Positions 26,977 to 37,017 of a stretch of 64,000 nucleotides of DNA are shown here, piece by piece. Position 1 is the stretch's first letter; each line of letters starts with the position of its first letter. The translations under genes and the position numbers were made by a program. This DNA is from Planctomycetes bacterium GWF2_41_51. Its GTDB lineage: Bacteria > Planctomycetota > Phycisphaerae > Sedimentisphaerales > UBA12454. Under the pieces are notes generated by a model. That model had not been told where the DNA came from. It ran no database searches and saw only the letters and a list, made by a program, of their open reading frames with translations. The stretch is from contig MHXZ01000125.1 in the NCBI GenBank assembly GCA_001825665.1, positions 1 through 64,000 of the forward strand, read 5' to 3'.

Positions 26977-27945
26977 CTACAAATAAATTCCTTCTTGATT
27001 CCAAATATTCAGCATTAATTCATATCGTGATAAGCTCATTCCTGGATAAATACAATTACTGGTTGAAAAAATATATCCACCATTAGGCATTCCATTTTGT
27101 AAAGCATATCGTATCGATTTAACAACCTCATCATCTGTACCTGTTTGTAGTAAACCACAATTAACATTTCCAATCAGGCACATTTTATTACCAACTAATC
27201 GTTTCATTTCAGCGATATCGACTCCTGCTTGTGGATCAAGAGAATGGATCGCATCAGGTCGAACTTCCATCAATTGATCTAAAATCGGCATAATATTACC
27301 ATCAGTGTGTTTTATGGTATAGAATCCTAATTGACGATAACCGGTAATCAATTTTTGCAGATATGGTGTTATAAACTCAGCGAATAATGTGGGGCTTAAA
27401 TACGGCCCGGTATTGAGACAATAATCAGTACACAAAGCAAATCCATCGAGCCCACCATAATTGTGTAATTGGTATGCCCTGTCCAGTTTGCGCATAACAT
27501 TTTCATAAGCCTCGTTTTTCACCGCTTCGGGTTCGTCATGGAGACGATACGTAAATTTTAACATATCCGAACCGGACGGAATTGGAAATGTGGCATCACC
27601 ATGCATCATAAGAAAATACTGATCACCCATTTTTTTTCGAATAGTATCTATCAGATTAAATTCTTCTTCTATATTATTAGCGTTGTTAGTAAGAAAATTC
27701 GTCATAAGAAAGATGGCGCTGTGCGAAAATGTCTTTGCGATGGCAAGATAAATATCCGCAATTTCTTCGCGATGCAATTTACGTTCATTTTCCTGCATCT
27801 GGTCCCATTGCTCATATCTTCGATGTAAAGGATGTACCTTGCCAAAGACTTGCATCGTTGGAAAAAATATCAGCTCGAAATGGGGTACGCGACCCGTCAA
27901 AGGTTTTCTTTCAAGAGCTTTTATAAACCGTTCTCTTTCAGTCAT
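26977..27945 (-). CDS. uroporphyrinogen decarboxylase/MtaA-superfamily protein 1
   Basis: A 322-residue cytoplasmic TIM-barrel protein of the URO-D superfamily, which contains heme-pathway URO-D and cobamide-dependent methyltransferases of the MtaA/CmuA type. It opens MTERERFIKALERKPLTGRVP, typical of the family. It is not the heme enzyme, because the URO-D substrate motif (PVWxMRQAGR type) is missing. The region equivalent to the methyltransferase zinc site reads KHTDGN and, near the end, STSNCIYPGMS, so the first Cys of an HxC motif is replaced. Its function is unknown. It is the last gene of the minus-strand cluster from 46171 and overlaps the next URO-D-like gene by one base (TAATG). Confidence 0.75.
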   Translation of the reverse strand: MTERERFIKALERKPLTGRVPHFELIFFPTMQVFGKVHPLHRRYEQWDQMQENERKLHREEIADIYLAIAKTFSHSAIFLMTNFLTNNANNIEEEFNLIDTIRKKMGDQYFLMMHGDATFPIPSGSDMLKFTYRLHDEPEAVKNEAYENVMRKLDRAYQLHNYGGLDGFALCTDYCLNTGPYLSPTLFAEFITPYLQKLITGYRQLGFYTIKHTDGNIMPILDQLMEVRPDAIHSLDPQAGVDIAEMKRLVGNKMCLIGNVNCGLLQTGTDDEVVKSIRYALQNGMPNGGYIFSTSNCIYPGMSLSRYELMLNIWNQEGIYL

Positions 27946-28961
27946 TAGTTATTACCTTCGATTACTACAGAATTCCAGGTTTTAAAAACCGTTTCTACGT
28001 TTTCTGGTTTTGCACCGGGGCCAAACTCACATTGCGCGATACAACCGCCATTTTGATAAAGACTATTGGCCACTTTCCAAACCGCATCTGCCACTTCGGA
28101 AGTTGAACCATTTGCTAATAGGTGCTGGCGGTCAATTTCGCCCCAAAATGTCAATTTGCCGCGAAACTGCGTTAGGTTTTCCGGACCCATACAAAATATC
28201 TGGCTGTTAAGCGCATCTAAGCCAATATCAATCAGGTCAGGAATAATATCTACAATGTAACCGTCAGAATGCATAAATGCTTTTTTGCCATTTTTATGTG
28301 CTATGTCAATGTATTCTTTATAGAGCGGTTTAAAAAGTTCTCGCCATTTAGCAGGAGAAACAAGCAATCCTCGCTGAGAACCCCAATCATCCATAAATGC
28401 AATTCCATCAATTCTAGTTTTAACCCATACTTCAATTTCTTTAAGATAAAACCCATGAATAAATCTGAGCAAATTATTAATTTCGTCCGGGTTGTCTATA
28501 AAGTCCATAAATACATTTTCAGTACCTCGAAGAAATTGCAGGCGTTCGAACGGCCGGGCACAACATGGCCCGTAAACAAACTTATCCGTTGCGATGCAAA
28601 AAGCATTTACTTTATCAATATCAACTTCAAGCATTTCATTAGGGAGAATTATTTTATTAAAATCGGACCAGTTTTTAATTAATGGATTTTTTACTTCACC
28701 GATAACACCGTCTTCAAGACTGCAGAATTCACAGCCCCATTCATCTGTAAATGTGCCTTTCAGGAATTGCTCACCTTTGGTTCGGGGAACAGACTTCAAA
28801 CAGTTAGGAGCTACAAGAATGTCATCCGGATAACAAGCTTTAATTTTCGCAACAATATCAGGAAAAAAGCGGCTCGACCACTGTAATCCCCAGATCTGCC
28901 TCGGCACTCGCAAAGGTTTTTCAAATTCAAGCGTTTGCAAAACAATTTCTCGTGAATTCAT
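27945..28961 (-). CDS. uroporphyrinogen decarboxylase/MtaA-superfamily protein 2
   Basis: A 338-residue paralogue of the preceding protein, with MNSREIVLQTLEFEKPLRVPRQIWGLQW at the start. The central strand carries FMHSDGYIVDIIPDLIDIGLDALN, and the end has GGCIAQCEFGPGAKPENV. It keeps His-x-Asp where classical methyltransferases have His-x-Cys, and has a Cys close to the usual position of the last ligand. Its sequence differs enough from the other four copies in this window to suggest a separate substrate. Nine bases separate it from the symporter gene, so the two are co-expressed. Catalytic role is unknown. Confidence 0.75.
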   Translation of the reverse strand: MNSREIVLQTLEFEKPLRVPRQIWGLQWSSRFFPDIVAKIKACYPDDILVAPNCLKSVPRTKGEQFLKGTFTDEWGCEFCSLEDGVIGEVKNPLIKNWSDFNKIILPNEMLEVDIDKVNAFCIATDKFVYGPCCARPFERLQFLRGTENVFMDFIDNPDEINNLLRFIHGFYLKEIEVWVKTRIDGIAFMDDWGSQRGLLVSPAKWRELFKPLYKEYIDIAHKNGKKAFMHSDGYIVDIIPDLIDIGLDALNSQIFCMGPENLTQFRGKLTFWGEIDRQHLLANGSTSEVADAVWKVANSLYQNGGCIAQCEFGPGAKPENVETVFKTWNSVVIEGNN

Positions 28962-28970
28962 AACGTATTT

Positions 28971-30929
28971 CTAAACCTTTCTTTGTAAAACTAATTCTTC
29001 TTCAGTTGTGCTCCCCGCCGCTTTAACCCCTTCAACGCTTCCATCATCACTAACATCAATGTTGCAGGTTTTCAACTGATTGATAAGTCGAAAAGAATCC
29101 CTGATTCCGCCCCAGGCGAACCAAATGACTATAAGTACTCCCACAACGAATTTAACGATGAGAAGATATAACCAAAAATCAATCCAGAATTCGGTTGATG
29201 GCGGTCTCCATACGCTCATAATACTAATAATACCAACGAGGCTTAAGGCAGATAAAACGTAAACAAGAACACCTGCAAAAATCATCTTATCTATTCTGGA
29301 AAACTCCTTTTTAAATTCCTGCCAGTGCGTCTGTATAAAAGACTTTGATTTCTCGTTCGGACGTCTGTTTAACATCGTGTCCAAATCAAAAGATGGGTCT
29401 TTGGTTAGCAAGGAAACTACAATAAACAAAACTATGCACAGCATCGTTATGAAAAACGTTGCAAGTGTGCCATTGAGCATAAAATCTTTATCGATGGTTT
29501 TACAAACAATATACAAAATTGATAGTACGGCACCAACAATCGCAGCTGTCCAGGCGCCCTCTTTTGTTGCTCTGGTCCAATATTGAGCCGCAATTATTGC
29601 AACTCCGCTGCCGCTGAAGAAAATCGCACCGCTTATGGCCAAAAACATACTAATATTATCATTTTGTCTGAATAAAATACTAAAGACACTTATAAATATC
29701 CCTCCTAAGGCGATTCCTACTCGCAAAATAAAAACGTGTTGTTTAGGGGTAAGCGGTTTTCCTATGATAGGAATAATAATATCCTGAATGAGAACGCTCG
29801 TCCAGGATAGCAAATAGCTGTCGTGAGTACCAATAGTTCCAAAAAGTACAATCACCGTAAACGTACCGATTACGCCAACAGGCAGCAAGAGACGGAAAGC
29901 TGCCGGTATAACCATCTGGCTCCTAATTTGTTCACTGTCGACTGTACTTAAAATATTTTGAACCTTTAAAGCAGATGCGGAGAAATCCGAGTGATGCATC
30001 AAAACATAAGCAGCCAGAGGTATCAAAGCTACGGCTAAAAACACCCCAAACTCTCTGAATGTGCTTAATATACGCATCATTAAACTTTCATGTGCGTTTT
30101 TAGCTGATGAAGCTTGAGATGCTGTGGGAGCCCATACACAAGTAATATAAACATTAAAAAATGTACAAATCATAAAATATACAATATTAAATTCACTTGC
30201 TCCCTTAAAATGATATGGATTAAGTAATGCTTCGCTGTTAGCGGTACCCTGAAATGCTTGCACAGCCTGATTCCAGCTTATTGTTTTATAAAGTACAATC
30301 ACTATTCCTATCAGCAAAAAATTTGCTATAACCGATTGCAGAAAATCGGTAATTATTATTGTAGTTTGCCCCCCAACGATTGCAATCAAAGCTGAAATAC
30401 CAACAATGATAAAAATAATGCATGTCGTTGTTTGCAGTTGAACACCCCAAAAATTAACTTCCGGTGGAAATCCACAAAAATAAACGAAGAAAACTGCCGC
30501 AACTGCCGGGAAAATTCCCATATTTATCATTCCGCCTAGGTATGCCAGAATCCCACAGAATATTCTTAAAGATTTACTATACCTCATTTCGAGCAACTGC
30601 GGTATAGTCATTACCCTGCTCTGGCGAAGTCTATATGTTCCAAAACCTGTCATTAAGATAAGCAGCGGCAATGTAAAAAGCGGCAGAGTCCACCATAACA
30701 TAGTCGGACCTGCTTTATAATATGCCTGCCATGTTGCAAGTATCGAAACCCCGCCAAGTCCTGAAATGCTCGCAGAACTAACCCCAAGGTATCTCCCGGC
30801 ACCTCTGCCCGCTACAAGAAAGCCCGCAACACCTTTATTATATCTTCTGCATAGCCAGGCAACTGTACTCAGCCCTGTTAACATACATATTACAACTGAC
30901 CAGTCGATCCAGTGCATTCCAAATATCAT
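28971..30929 (-). CDS. sodium:solute symporter (SSS family)
   Basis: A 652-residue inner-membrane transporter with about 13 membrane helices plus a C-terminal extension. It begins MHWIDWSVVICMLTGLSTVAWLCRRYNKGVAGFLVAGRGAGRYLG, the usual first helix and first loop of the family. GLGGVSILATWQAYYKAGPTM and the conserved helix after IVGGQTTIIITDFLQSVIANFLL follow. SSS members import sugars, sialic acid, amino acids or vitamins with sodium. Its place among glycosidase genes suggests a mono- or disaccharide released by them, perhaps rhamnose or a modified sugar. It overlaps the hydrolase gene upstream by four bases. Confidence 0.9.
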   Translation of the reverse strand: MIFGMHWIDWSVVICMLTGLSTVAWLCRRYNKGVAGFLVAGRGAGRYLGVSSASISGLGGVSILATWQAYYKAGPTMLWWTLPLFTLPLLILMTGFGTYRLRQSRVMTIPQLLEMRYSKSLRIFCGILAYLGGMINMGIFPAVAAVFFVYFCGFPPEVNFWGVQLQTTTCIIFIIVGISALIAIVGGQTTIIITDFLQSVIANFLLIGIVIVLYKTISWNQAVQAFQGTANSEALLNPYHFKGASEFNIVYFMICTFFNVYITCVWAPTASQASSAKNAHESLMMRILSTFREFGVFLAVALIPLAAYVLMHHSDFSASALKVQNILSTVDSEQIRSQMVIPAAFRLLLPVGVIGTFTVIVLFGTIGTHDSYLLSWTSVLIQDIIIPIIGKPLTPKQHVFILRVGIALGGIFISVFSILFRQNDNISMFLAISGAIFFSGSGVAIIAAQYWTRATKEGAWTAAIVGAVLSILYIVCKTIDKDFMLNGTLATFFITMLCIVLFIVVSLLTKDPSFDLDTMLNRRPNEKSKSFIQTHWQEFKKEFSRIDKMIFAGVLVYVLSALSLVGIISIMSVWRPPSTEFWIDFWLYLLIVKFVVGVLIVIWFAWGGIRDSFRLINQLKTCNIDVSDDGSVEGVKAAGSTTEEELVLQRKV

Positions 30930-32860
30930 ACTTTCCGAAGCTCCAAAATAAAACCTTCACCCGCTTTCAAGTGAACCGTAAAACTGTTATCCTGCAATTT
31001 AACGCTGCCGTAAATAATCCTTTTCACTTGAACGGAAGAGTTCAGTAGAAGTGATGTTTCAAGTTCTTTACCGGAGATGTTTACGCCTATACATGCAAAC
31101 TTCCCATTTTTAAGGTCGTGCTCGGTTAGTGCAAGTGCATGTTTTTTTTCGCTGCGAACGAGCCTTTTAGCAATAACTTCCAATGCCGCTGTTTTATAAA
31201 ATTGTGAATAGTCAATTTCTGAATCAAACGCACCAGGCAGATTCGCTAAATTTAACTCTAATCCATAGTTCAAAAAATAAACTTTTCCATTGCCGTATTT
31301 TGAACATGTCAACAATGGGACTCCTTTTTCTGTTTCGGCAAGTATTTCTGAATGAGTCGCCACGAGATCAAAGATGAAGTTTTTATGGCCTGGATCTATC
31401 GGAAGAATGAATTCGCTACCACTGAAACGACATTTTATATTATGCAGCTGTGCTCTGCGACACTCGATTTTTATTCCGGCAACTTCACTAAAGTCCGGCA
31501 GCAACGCGTCAACACAACTCAAATATAAAGTTGCTCCATTTTGAACTCTTGCAAGCAATTTGTCCCATCTATTTCTTTTAACAGCGTTTAATCCACACAT
31601 GCTGGGCATAAGATAAAGCTCACAATCAGGTAATTCTGTTTCGAGCCCTGCAAACTGCAAATCAAATCCAGCCTGCTTGGAAAGAATAAAGCTTGAAAGT
31701 GATGCCGCCCAAACATTTTGTCCGTTCGGAACAATACAAACTGCATCGATTTTACGTTTTGGCAGAATTTTTATATATTGCGGCAGGGTATTAATTAATC
31801 TCTGAAAATCCTGAAGCCGCCCGGCAGAAGCTTTGGCAACACCATTTCTAAACAACCCGAGTTGGCCTTCAAAGCTGAATTCCTCATAAGGCATGCCTTC
31901 AATTTTTGAAAAATCAAAAGCGCACCACCATAAAAATCCAAGACAGCCGTGTGACCAGCTAGTCCATAACGAACTTGAGAGATAATCACCACCTGCACTC
32001 TCGGAGCAAATGCTCCTTCCTAAATCACCGATTTCTTCAACTAAGCATGGTTTCGATCCGATGTCAGAATATAAACATGATTCGGCTGCAGAATGCAAAC
32101 TGTTCCTGGTTCCGTTTATGGGGTCGCTCTCAAAGCAAGGAGTAAATAAAGGATATGGATGAACTGTCAATATATCACAGCATTGTGCCTGGTCTGATAT
32201 TGTCCATGGCCCCTGTTCATCATTGACTGTTAATCCGTGCATACTTGAAATTATCGGTCTGCCGCTGTCTATCATCCTGATTGCGTTGCTGACTAATTCT
32301 GTCCAGACGTACGCTGTATGAGAATTCAAGCAGCTATTCATCACGTTAGATTCATTACCCAAACCCCATGCTATTATATTTTTCTTTTCTTTGAAACAGC
32401 TAACGAAAGTTTTGATATACTTAGTAGTCCATCTTAATGCAAAAGGATCGCTGTAAATATTCAAATGCTCCAATGCCGGGGGTTTGAATTGTCTGCCGCT
32501 GATCCAACCAGTAAGCAGCATAACCGTCAGTTGCATACCATATTCTTCTGCAATACCGCATAAAGTTTGAAATCTATCGAACATAATCGGATCTATGCCG
32601 CTATTGTTTTCTTGTGACAGGATAGCTTCTTTTGCCCCGGAACAAACAGTCTTGTACTTTCCATATTCAGAGTAAATAATCTTTAAAGGCTGAAAATCCG
32701 ACCAGATAGGAAAAACACGAAGAAGTTTAATATTATTGTCGTTAAGTAACTCCAAATCTTTTCTCACTACAGATTCATCCCATCGCTGCCACATAAAACA
32801 ACCTGCATTTGACGACAAATAATTACAGCCTATCTTAAAATTATCAAAGCTGTTCTTCAT
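30926..32860 (-). CDS. cytoplasmic GH5/GH42-like glycoside hydrolase
   Basis: A 644-residue TIM-barrel hydrolase. The ATG at 32860, behind AAGGAG, is chosen; a longer in-frame start at 33010 would overlap the next gene. There is no signal peptide (MKNSFDNFKIGCNYLSSNAG). The putative acid/base Glu is in WGLGNESNV near residue 168 and the nucleophile Glu in CLVEEIGDLG near 273, the spacing seen in clan A enzymes such as GH5 and GH42. After about residue 400 a GH42-M-like (glutamine-amidotransferase fold) domain is suggested by DCELYLMPSMCGLNAVKRNRW and GATLYLSCVDALLPDF. Likely substrates are beta-mannosides or beta-galactosides, but this is uncertain. It sits between a URO-D-like gene and the symporter. 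Confidence 0.7.
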   Translation of the reverse strand: MKNSFDNFKIGCNYLSSNAGCFMWQRWDESVVRKDLELLNDNNIKLLRVFPIWSDFQPLKIIYSEYGKYKTVCSGAKEAILSQENNSGIDPIMFDRFQTLCGIAEEYGMQLTVMLLTGWISGRQFKPPALEHLNIYSDPFALRWTTKYIKTFVSCFKEKKNIIAWGLGNESNVMNSCLNSHTAYVWTELVSNAIRMIDSGRPIISSMHGLTVNDEQGPWTISDQAQCCDILTVHPYPLFTPCFESDPINGTRNSLHSAAESCLYSDIGSKPCLVEEIGDLGRSICSESAGGDYLSSSLWTSWSHGCLGFLWWCAFDFSKIEGMPYEEFSFEGQLGLFRNGVAKASAGRLQDFQRLINTLPQYIKILPKRKIDAVCIVPNGQNVWAASLSSFILSKQAGFDLQFAGLETELPDCELYLMPSMCGLNAVKRNRWDKLLARVQNGATLYLSCVDALLPDFSEVAGIKIECRRAQLHNIKCRFSGSEFILPIDPGHKNFIFDLVATHSEILAETEKGVPLLTCSKYGNGKVYFLNYGLELNLANLPGAFDSEIDYSQFYKTAALEVIAKRLVRSEKKHALALTEHDLKNGKFACIGVNISGKELETSLLLNSSVQVKRIIYGSVKLQDNSFTVHLKAGEGFILELRKV

Positions 32861-32903
32861 ATTGCTCCTTACGTGCATTGTTTCAAATTTCAAAATCAAA
32901 ATA

Positions 32904-34016
32904 TCACGATAAAACGTTTCGAATTTTTTCACAATAGTAACATACATTATCCCATTTGGAATCCGGTGGTATTCTATGATCTGGACACGGAATATAACCG
33001 CCAAGAGCAACCAAAGGTTTCAGGCGTTCTATTTCAGCATCTATCGCAGAATAATCTTTTGCAAATACTGCCTTATTCATTCCTCCCACACCGCGCAGTT
33101 CTTTGCCATACATCTCCCGCCAGGGTTTTATGCTCGCATTCCATGTACCCACTTCTATTGGAAACATTGTATTAACACCATTTTCAAACCATATAGGCAA
33201 CAGCGCATCAATGTTGCCATCACAATCCAATGAGATAATTTCTATTCCGTGTTGCCGAACAAGGTCGGTGATTTTTTTGTATAAAGGACCAGTCTTTTCA
33301 GCAACTATCTTCGAACTTATAAGTGGACCATTTTTACAGCATATATCTTCCCAAAAATGAGCATAATCGAAATTAATACCGAATGATAGTAAAGATTGAA
33401 CACATTTAAATGAAACATCAGCTAATGTTTCAATGATTTCTGTTAACAATTTTTCATCATCTATAGAGAGGTAATTTATCGCTTCGACACCCAACCAATT
33501 TCTGACCACACCGATCAAACTACCCAGATGCAAACCAATAGGATTATCACTTATACTTGCTCTTAATGAATCGATAACTTTAATTTGAACACGATCATTT
33601 GAAAACTGCAATCTTGGCTTATAATACTTTTCCCAGCTTTTCCGGTCTTTAAGCAAATGATCTATTTCACATGGTACAGAAGCCATACCAGGCTTTTCCA
33701 AAACAACGACACCATCTGAACCAAGTTTTTTGTATGAGCCATCTTCAAATTGTTCAATTACTACGGACTCAAATGAAGGAAACAATCCACAGTTTGAAAT
33801 AAAAAGTGTTTGCCAGTTAAAATCAAACCCAAGTTTTTTTGCGATCGCCACATCGCATTTATTACCATCGGCCCAGCCATAAACCTCAGAGCGAGTCAGA
33901 TAACCTTGCTGGTACCATTTTTGAAGAGTTTCGGGCCAATACCCAAAATGCACAACAGGGAAAACATCAATTTTGTGATAATTTAGAACACCGAGTATTC
34001 GCTGTTTATTATTCAT
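32904..34016 (-). CDS. uroporphyrinogen decarboxylase/MtaA-superfamily protein 3
   Basis: A 370-residue URO-D superfamily protein. The start MNNKQRILGVLNYHKIDVFPVVHFGYWPETLQKW is typical of a subgroup common near sugar genes. Its active-site equivalents read SLDCDGNIDALLPIWFENGVN and, at the end, GGYIPCPDHRIPPDSKWDN. It therefore has DHRIPPD where MtaA-like proteins have a GxGC motif, a feature it shares with the protein at 48420 (DHQTPPD). No corrinoid-binding protein or reactivator gene lies nearby. The role is unknown. It may act on a methylated or carboxylated product of the neighbouring hydrolases. Confidence 0.75.
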   Translation of the reverse strand: MNNKQRILGVLNYHKIDVFPVVHFGYWPETLQKWYQQGYLTRSEVYGWADGNKCDVAIAKKLGFDFNWQTLFISNCGLFPSFESVVIEQFEDGSYKKLGSDGVVVLEKPGMASVPCEIDHLLKDRKSWEKYYKPRLQFSNDRVQIKVIDSLRASISDNPIGLHLGSLIGVVRNWLGVEAINYLSIDDEKLLTEIIETLADVSFKCVQSLLSFGINFDYAHFWEDICCKNGPLISSKIVAEKTGPLYKKITDLVRQHGIEIISLDCDGNIDALLPIWFENGVNTMFPIEVGTWNASIKPWREMYGKELRGVGGMNKAVFAKDYSAIDAEIERLKPLVALGGYIPCPDHRIPPDSKWDNVCYYCEKIRNVLS

Positions 34017-34107
34017 ACAATTTGTCCATATAAGCCTCTAGTTACATAATACAGTCAGAAGCATGGTAAATATTTCGAATATTTCACTCCGTTGCGAAGA
34101 ATAAAAT

Positions 34108-36957
34108 CTATATTTGTTTTTTACTTAATTGCAATCTTAATTGGCCGAATGTATCGTTTCTTAAAACTTTAATTTTTATTTCACTCGGGAAAGTTATATC
34201 CAGATTAAGATTTTCTTTATCTCGTGACCAACTTACCTCTAACAAGCCCTTAGGAGTAAGAATACTGCCGCATGCTGATTTGATGCCACTGATATAAGGA
34301 CTTATCACAAATTCGTTACAACCTGGTTTTGTTTGCTTTATACCTAAAATTGTACGATGCAGAAAATAGAGAGCAGATGCAGACCACGCATGACAATGAC
34401 TTCTGGTTGGAAAACTGCATTTATCAAGTTTTTCGGCAGAGAAACATTCCCATACAGTTGTTGCGCCTGCTTTTAGCATTGGTCGGTAATTCCTGATTAT
34501 GGATTTTATGATTTTGTCTTCCATCCCGAGTTTCTCCATCGTTTCATAAAGATATTGAAATACAAATGGAGAACCCATCCCGATCATATCTGCTGGCGGA
34601 TTTCCAATATAGGAGCAAAGACGCGGAACTAAGGCTTTAGGTGCTATTTCATATAAAACAGCAAGCAAGCAGTCATGAATGCAGGACATAGAACTTTTAG
34701 AACCATCGGAATGAATGCTGTTTGGATAACGATATTTATTCTTATCAAAAGTAGAATTTATTGCTCGGCACAATGAAGATCTTAAGCCAGAAAGCCAAAC
34801 GATTGCGATTTCATCTTTCAATACATTAGCGCATTTCAATGCAGCATTTATCGCGCCTACCATCAGCATACTGTTATACAAAACAATTTTATGATCATTA
34901 TCCATTCCAATCCAGTCAAAGAAATGCCAGAATGGAGCGCTGAACAGACCTCGTTCATCAAGAAATGTTTGAGCGGACTTTAAGTTCTTGACTGCACAAG
35001 GCCAAATTTTCTTTAAAAATTTTAAATCTGCGGTATACCAGTAATAATCCCATACCGAAATATTCCAAAGAAAACTCCATGCAGGAATTATAAATTTCGC
35101 ACTGGTGGGAGCAACCGGAGAAACAATGGGAAACTTGTCTAAAGATTGAGATGCAAGTTCAATACATCTTTTTGCCAAATCCTTAATACCAAAAGTATAA
35201 TAAGCGTAAAGCGATTCATTCCTCGCGTCACCAACCCATAATGTTTGTTCATAGAGCGGACAATCAGTGAAAACATCCTCCATACAAAGCTCAAGGGTTT
35301 GCCTTGAAATTTGCCAAATTCGATTTAATTCGTGATTGCTGCAATGAAAAGTGGTTTTATGTTCTATCGGGTAGACAGATTCTATTAGTTCGAATTTTTG
35401 GAATTTAACCGGAGTTTTATTATTCCTGATAGTTAAAAAGATGTAACGTCCTGAACGTCGCACTATCGAAATGAATTTATTATGCCCTTTTTTGGTAATG
35501 TAACGTATAGTATTTCTGTTCCGAACAGTATGTTGAGGATTGCAATCTTTGTCCAAATTCTCTACACCTGCAATATCAATGATTACACCTGCGTCTGTAT
35601 ATAATTCAAATGAATAATAGCCGCAAGCCTGTCGGCCCATATCGTAAATTAACTCAATGTCACCTTTGTTTGATGGAATTATCGAAGTATATTTGGAATT
35701 GTTATCAGTTAGAAACTTTGGATTCCTTACGAAACCGGACGCTTTCGAAACAACAGCCCTATTGGCAAACTGCCAATAGCTGTCTATTACGAACATTTGT
35801 TCAGTTTCAATATATTCCGCATTCAATCGCAGGAATCGAACAAAGGAATTCAAATTTGCGCTTTTTCCAATTAGTTCTTCAACAACTGGATCAAATGCCG
35901 CCAGTGTTTTTACTGCTCGCGGGTACTTCTCAGCAGGTGATTTCCAGTAAAGGTCATTATCTGCATAAGAATATTCTGGAAATTTCATAATACACCAGGG
36001 ATTTTTTCCAACCCTGCCAAGCGGATTTTCAAACTTCACTGCCGCCGGTATTGAAACAAAACGCAGGGAAATATCCTTTGCGTGCATTCTAATGTTGTCT
36101 GTAATGGCTGATAATATATTACGTCCGGGATGAAGGTCGTATACTCCATCAGTATTGTGTTTACCATTGACCGCAATTTTGAATTTCGCACCAATAAGAC
36201 TTTCGCTCAATACTACAATCTGGCAACGACGCACAGTTCTTAAAATCGTAAACATGGCAAACGGCGTGGACATATTGCGATCAGCTTCAATTAAGTCAGG
36301 ATAAATCAAACGAGTCACAGGCACACAAAAATCAAGACCGTCAGCACGAACGATATTAGAAGCTATATGCTTTTCTACTCGGACAAGCCGCTTTGTAAGA
36401 TGAGGTATATCCCGTTGTCGAAGGTTTTTCCATGGACCGCCAAACGCGCGATAAATTTCAGCGGCGGATTTGTAATTTAACTTTTCATTTTTGGCATCGT
36501 ACAATTCAGAAGGCTTTGCTGAAAAAGATATTTTCGCGGTAGCGGAAATAAAACTTTTGACTTCTGCTATTAGCCAGGTTTTATCAGTACAAATATAAGT
36601 CGACTCTCCAGATGGTGATTTTATTTCCAGTTGAGCAAGTAAACCAGGCTCCTGAGGAATATTATGCGCAGTTCCCGTTCCGAAGTATTTGGCCTGTATG
36701 ACTATCTCGTTAAGTCCTGCTTTGAGATAATTTGTAAGCTCAAAAACATCATAGCTGAAATTATCAGGCCAGCTTCGAGCAGGTCCATCATTTATCCATA
36801 CACCATTAATATAAAGTCTGTAATAGCTATCGGCAGTAACTGCAATTGTGGCAGAGCCGATTGTAGAAATTCGAAAGGATTTTCTTGCATATATTGTTTG
36901 ATTGTACGGATTGCGGTCCTTTTGCTTTTTCCATATCCATTTGGCTTTAATTTTCAC
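34108..36957 (-). CDS. GH78-like alpha-L-rhamnosidase, cytoplasmic
   Basis: A 949-residue enzyme of the alpha-L-rhamnosidase family (GH78), which removes terminal L-rhamnose. No signal peptide is present (MKIKAKWIWKKQKDRNPYNQ). N-terminal jelly-roll domains hold SYYRLYINGVWINDGPARSWP and a typical PGLLAQLEI strand. The (alpha/alpha)6 catalytic domain includes FTDCPLYEQTLWVGDARNES near residues 560-580, the family position of the general-acid Glu. It ends with the C-terminal beta-sandwich that follows SHCHAWSASALYFLHRTILGI. Rhamnosidase is the likely role. The sequence is a divergent member, so another hexose cannot be excluded. It lies 60 bp downstream of the beta-propeller gene in the same operon. 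Confidence 0.8.
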   Translation of the reverse strand: MKIKAKWIWKKQKDRNPYNQTIYARKSFRISTIGSATIAVTADSYYRLYINGVWINDGPARSWPDNFSYDVFELTNYLKAGLNEIVIQAKYFGTGTAHNIPQEPGLLAQLEIKSPSGESTYICTDKTWLIAEVKSFISATAKISFSAKPSELYDAKNEKLNYKSAAEIYRAFGGPWKNLRQRDIPHLTKRLVRVEKHIASNIVRADGLDFCVPVTRLIYPDLIEADRNMSTPFAMFTILRTVRRCQIVVLSESLIGAKFKIAVNGKHNTDGVYDLHPGRNILSAITDNIRMHAKDISLRFVSIPAAVKFENPLGRVGKNPWCIMKFPEYSYADNDLYWKSPAEKYPRAVKTLAAFDPVVEELIGKSANLNSFVRFLRLNAEYIETEQMFVIDSYWQFANRAVVSKASGFVRNPKFLTDNNSKYTSIIPSNKGDIELIYDMGRQACGYYSFELYTDAGVIIDIAGVENLDKDCNPQHTVRNRNTIRYITKKGHNKFISIVRRSGRYIFLTIRNNKTPVKFQKFELIESVYPIEHKTTFHCSNHELNRIWQISRQTLELCMEDVFTDCPLYEQTLWVGDARNESLYAYYTFGIKDLAKRCIELASQSLDKFPIVSPVAPTSAKFIIPAWSFLWNISVWDYYWYTADLKFLKKIWPCAVKNLKSAQTFLDERGLFSAPFWHFFDWIGMDNDHKIVLYNSMLMVGAINAALKCANVLKDEIAIVWLSGLRSSLCRAINSTFDKNKYRYPNSIHSDGSKSSMSCIHDCLLAVLYEIAPKALVPRLCSYIGNPPADMIGMGSPFVFQYLYETMEKLGMEDKIIKSIIRNYRPMLKAGATTVWECFSAEKLDKCSFPTRSHCHAWSASALYFLHRTILGIKQTKPGCNEFVISPYISGIKSACGSILTPKGLLEVSWSRDKENLNLDITFPSEIKIKVLRNDTFGQLRLQLSKKQI

Positions 36958-37017
36958 TTAATTCGTCCACTATTCTAATTAAATATTGCTAAAAATCGTA
37001 TCAATAACGAAACCACT

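Noticed and set aside
32861-33010. Extended N-terminus for the GH5/GH42-like protein
   Set aside because: It would overlap the upstream URO-D-like gene by over 100 bases and has no family resemblance; the ATG at 32860 has AAGGAG before it.
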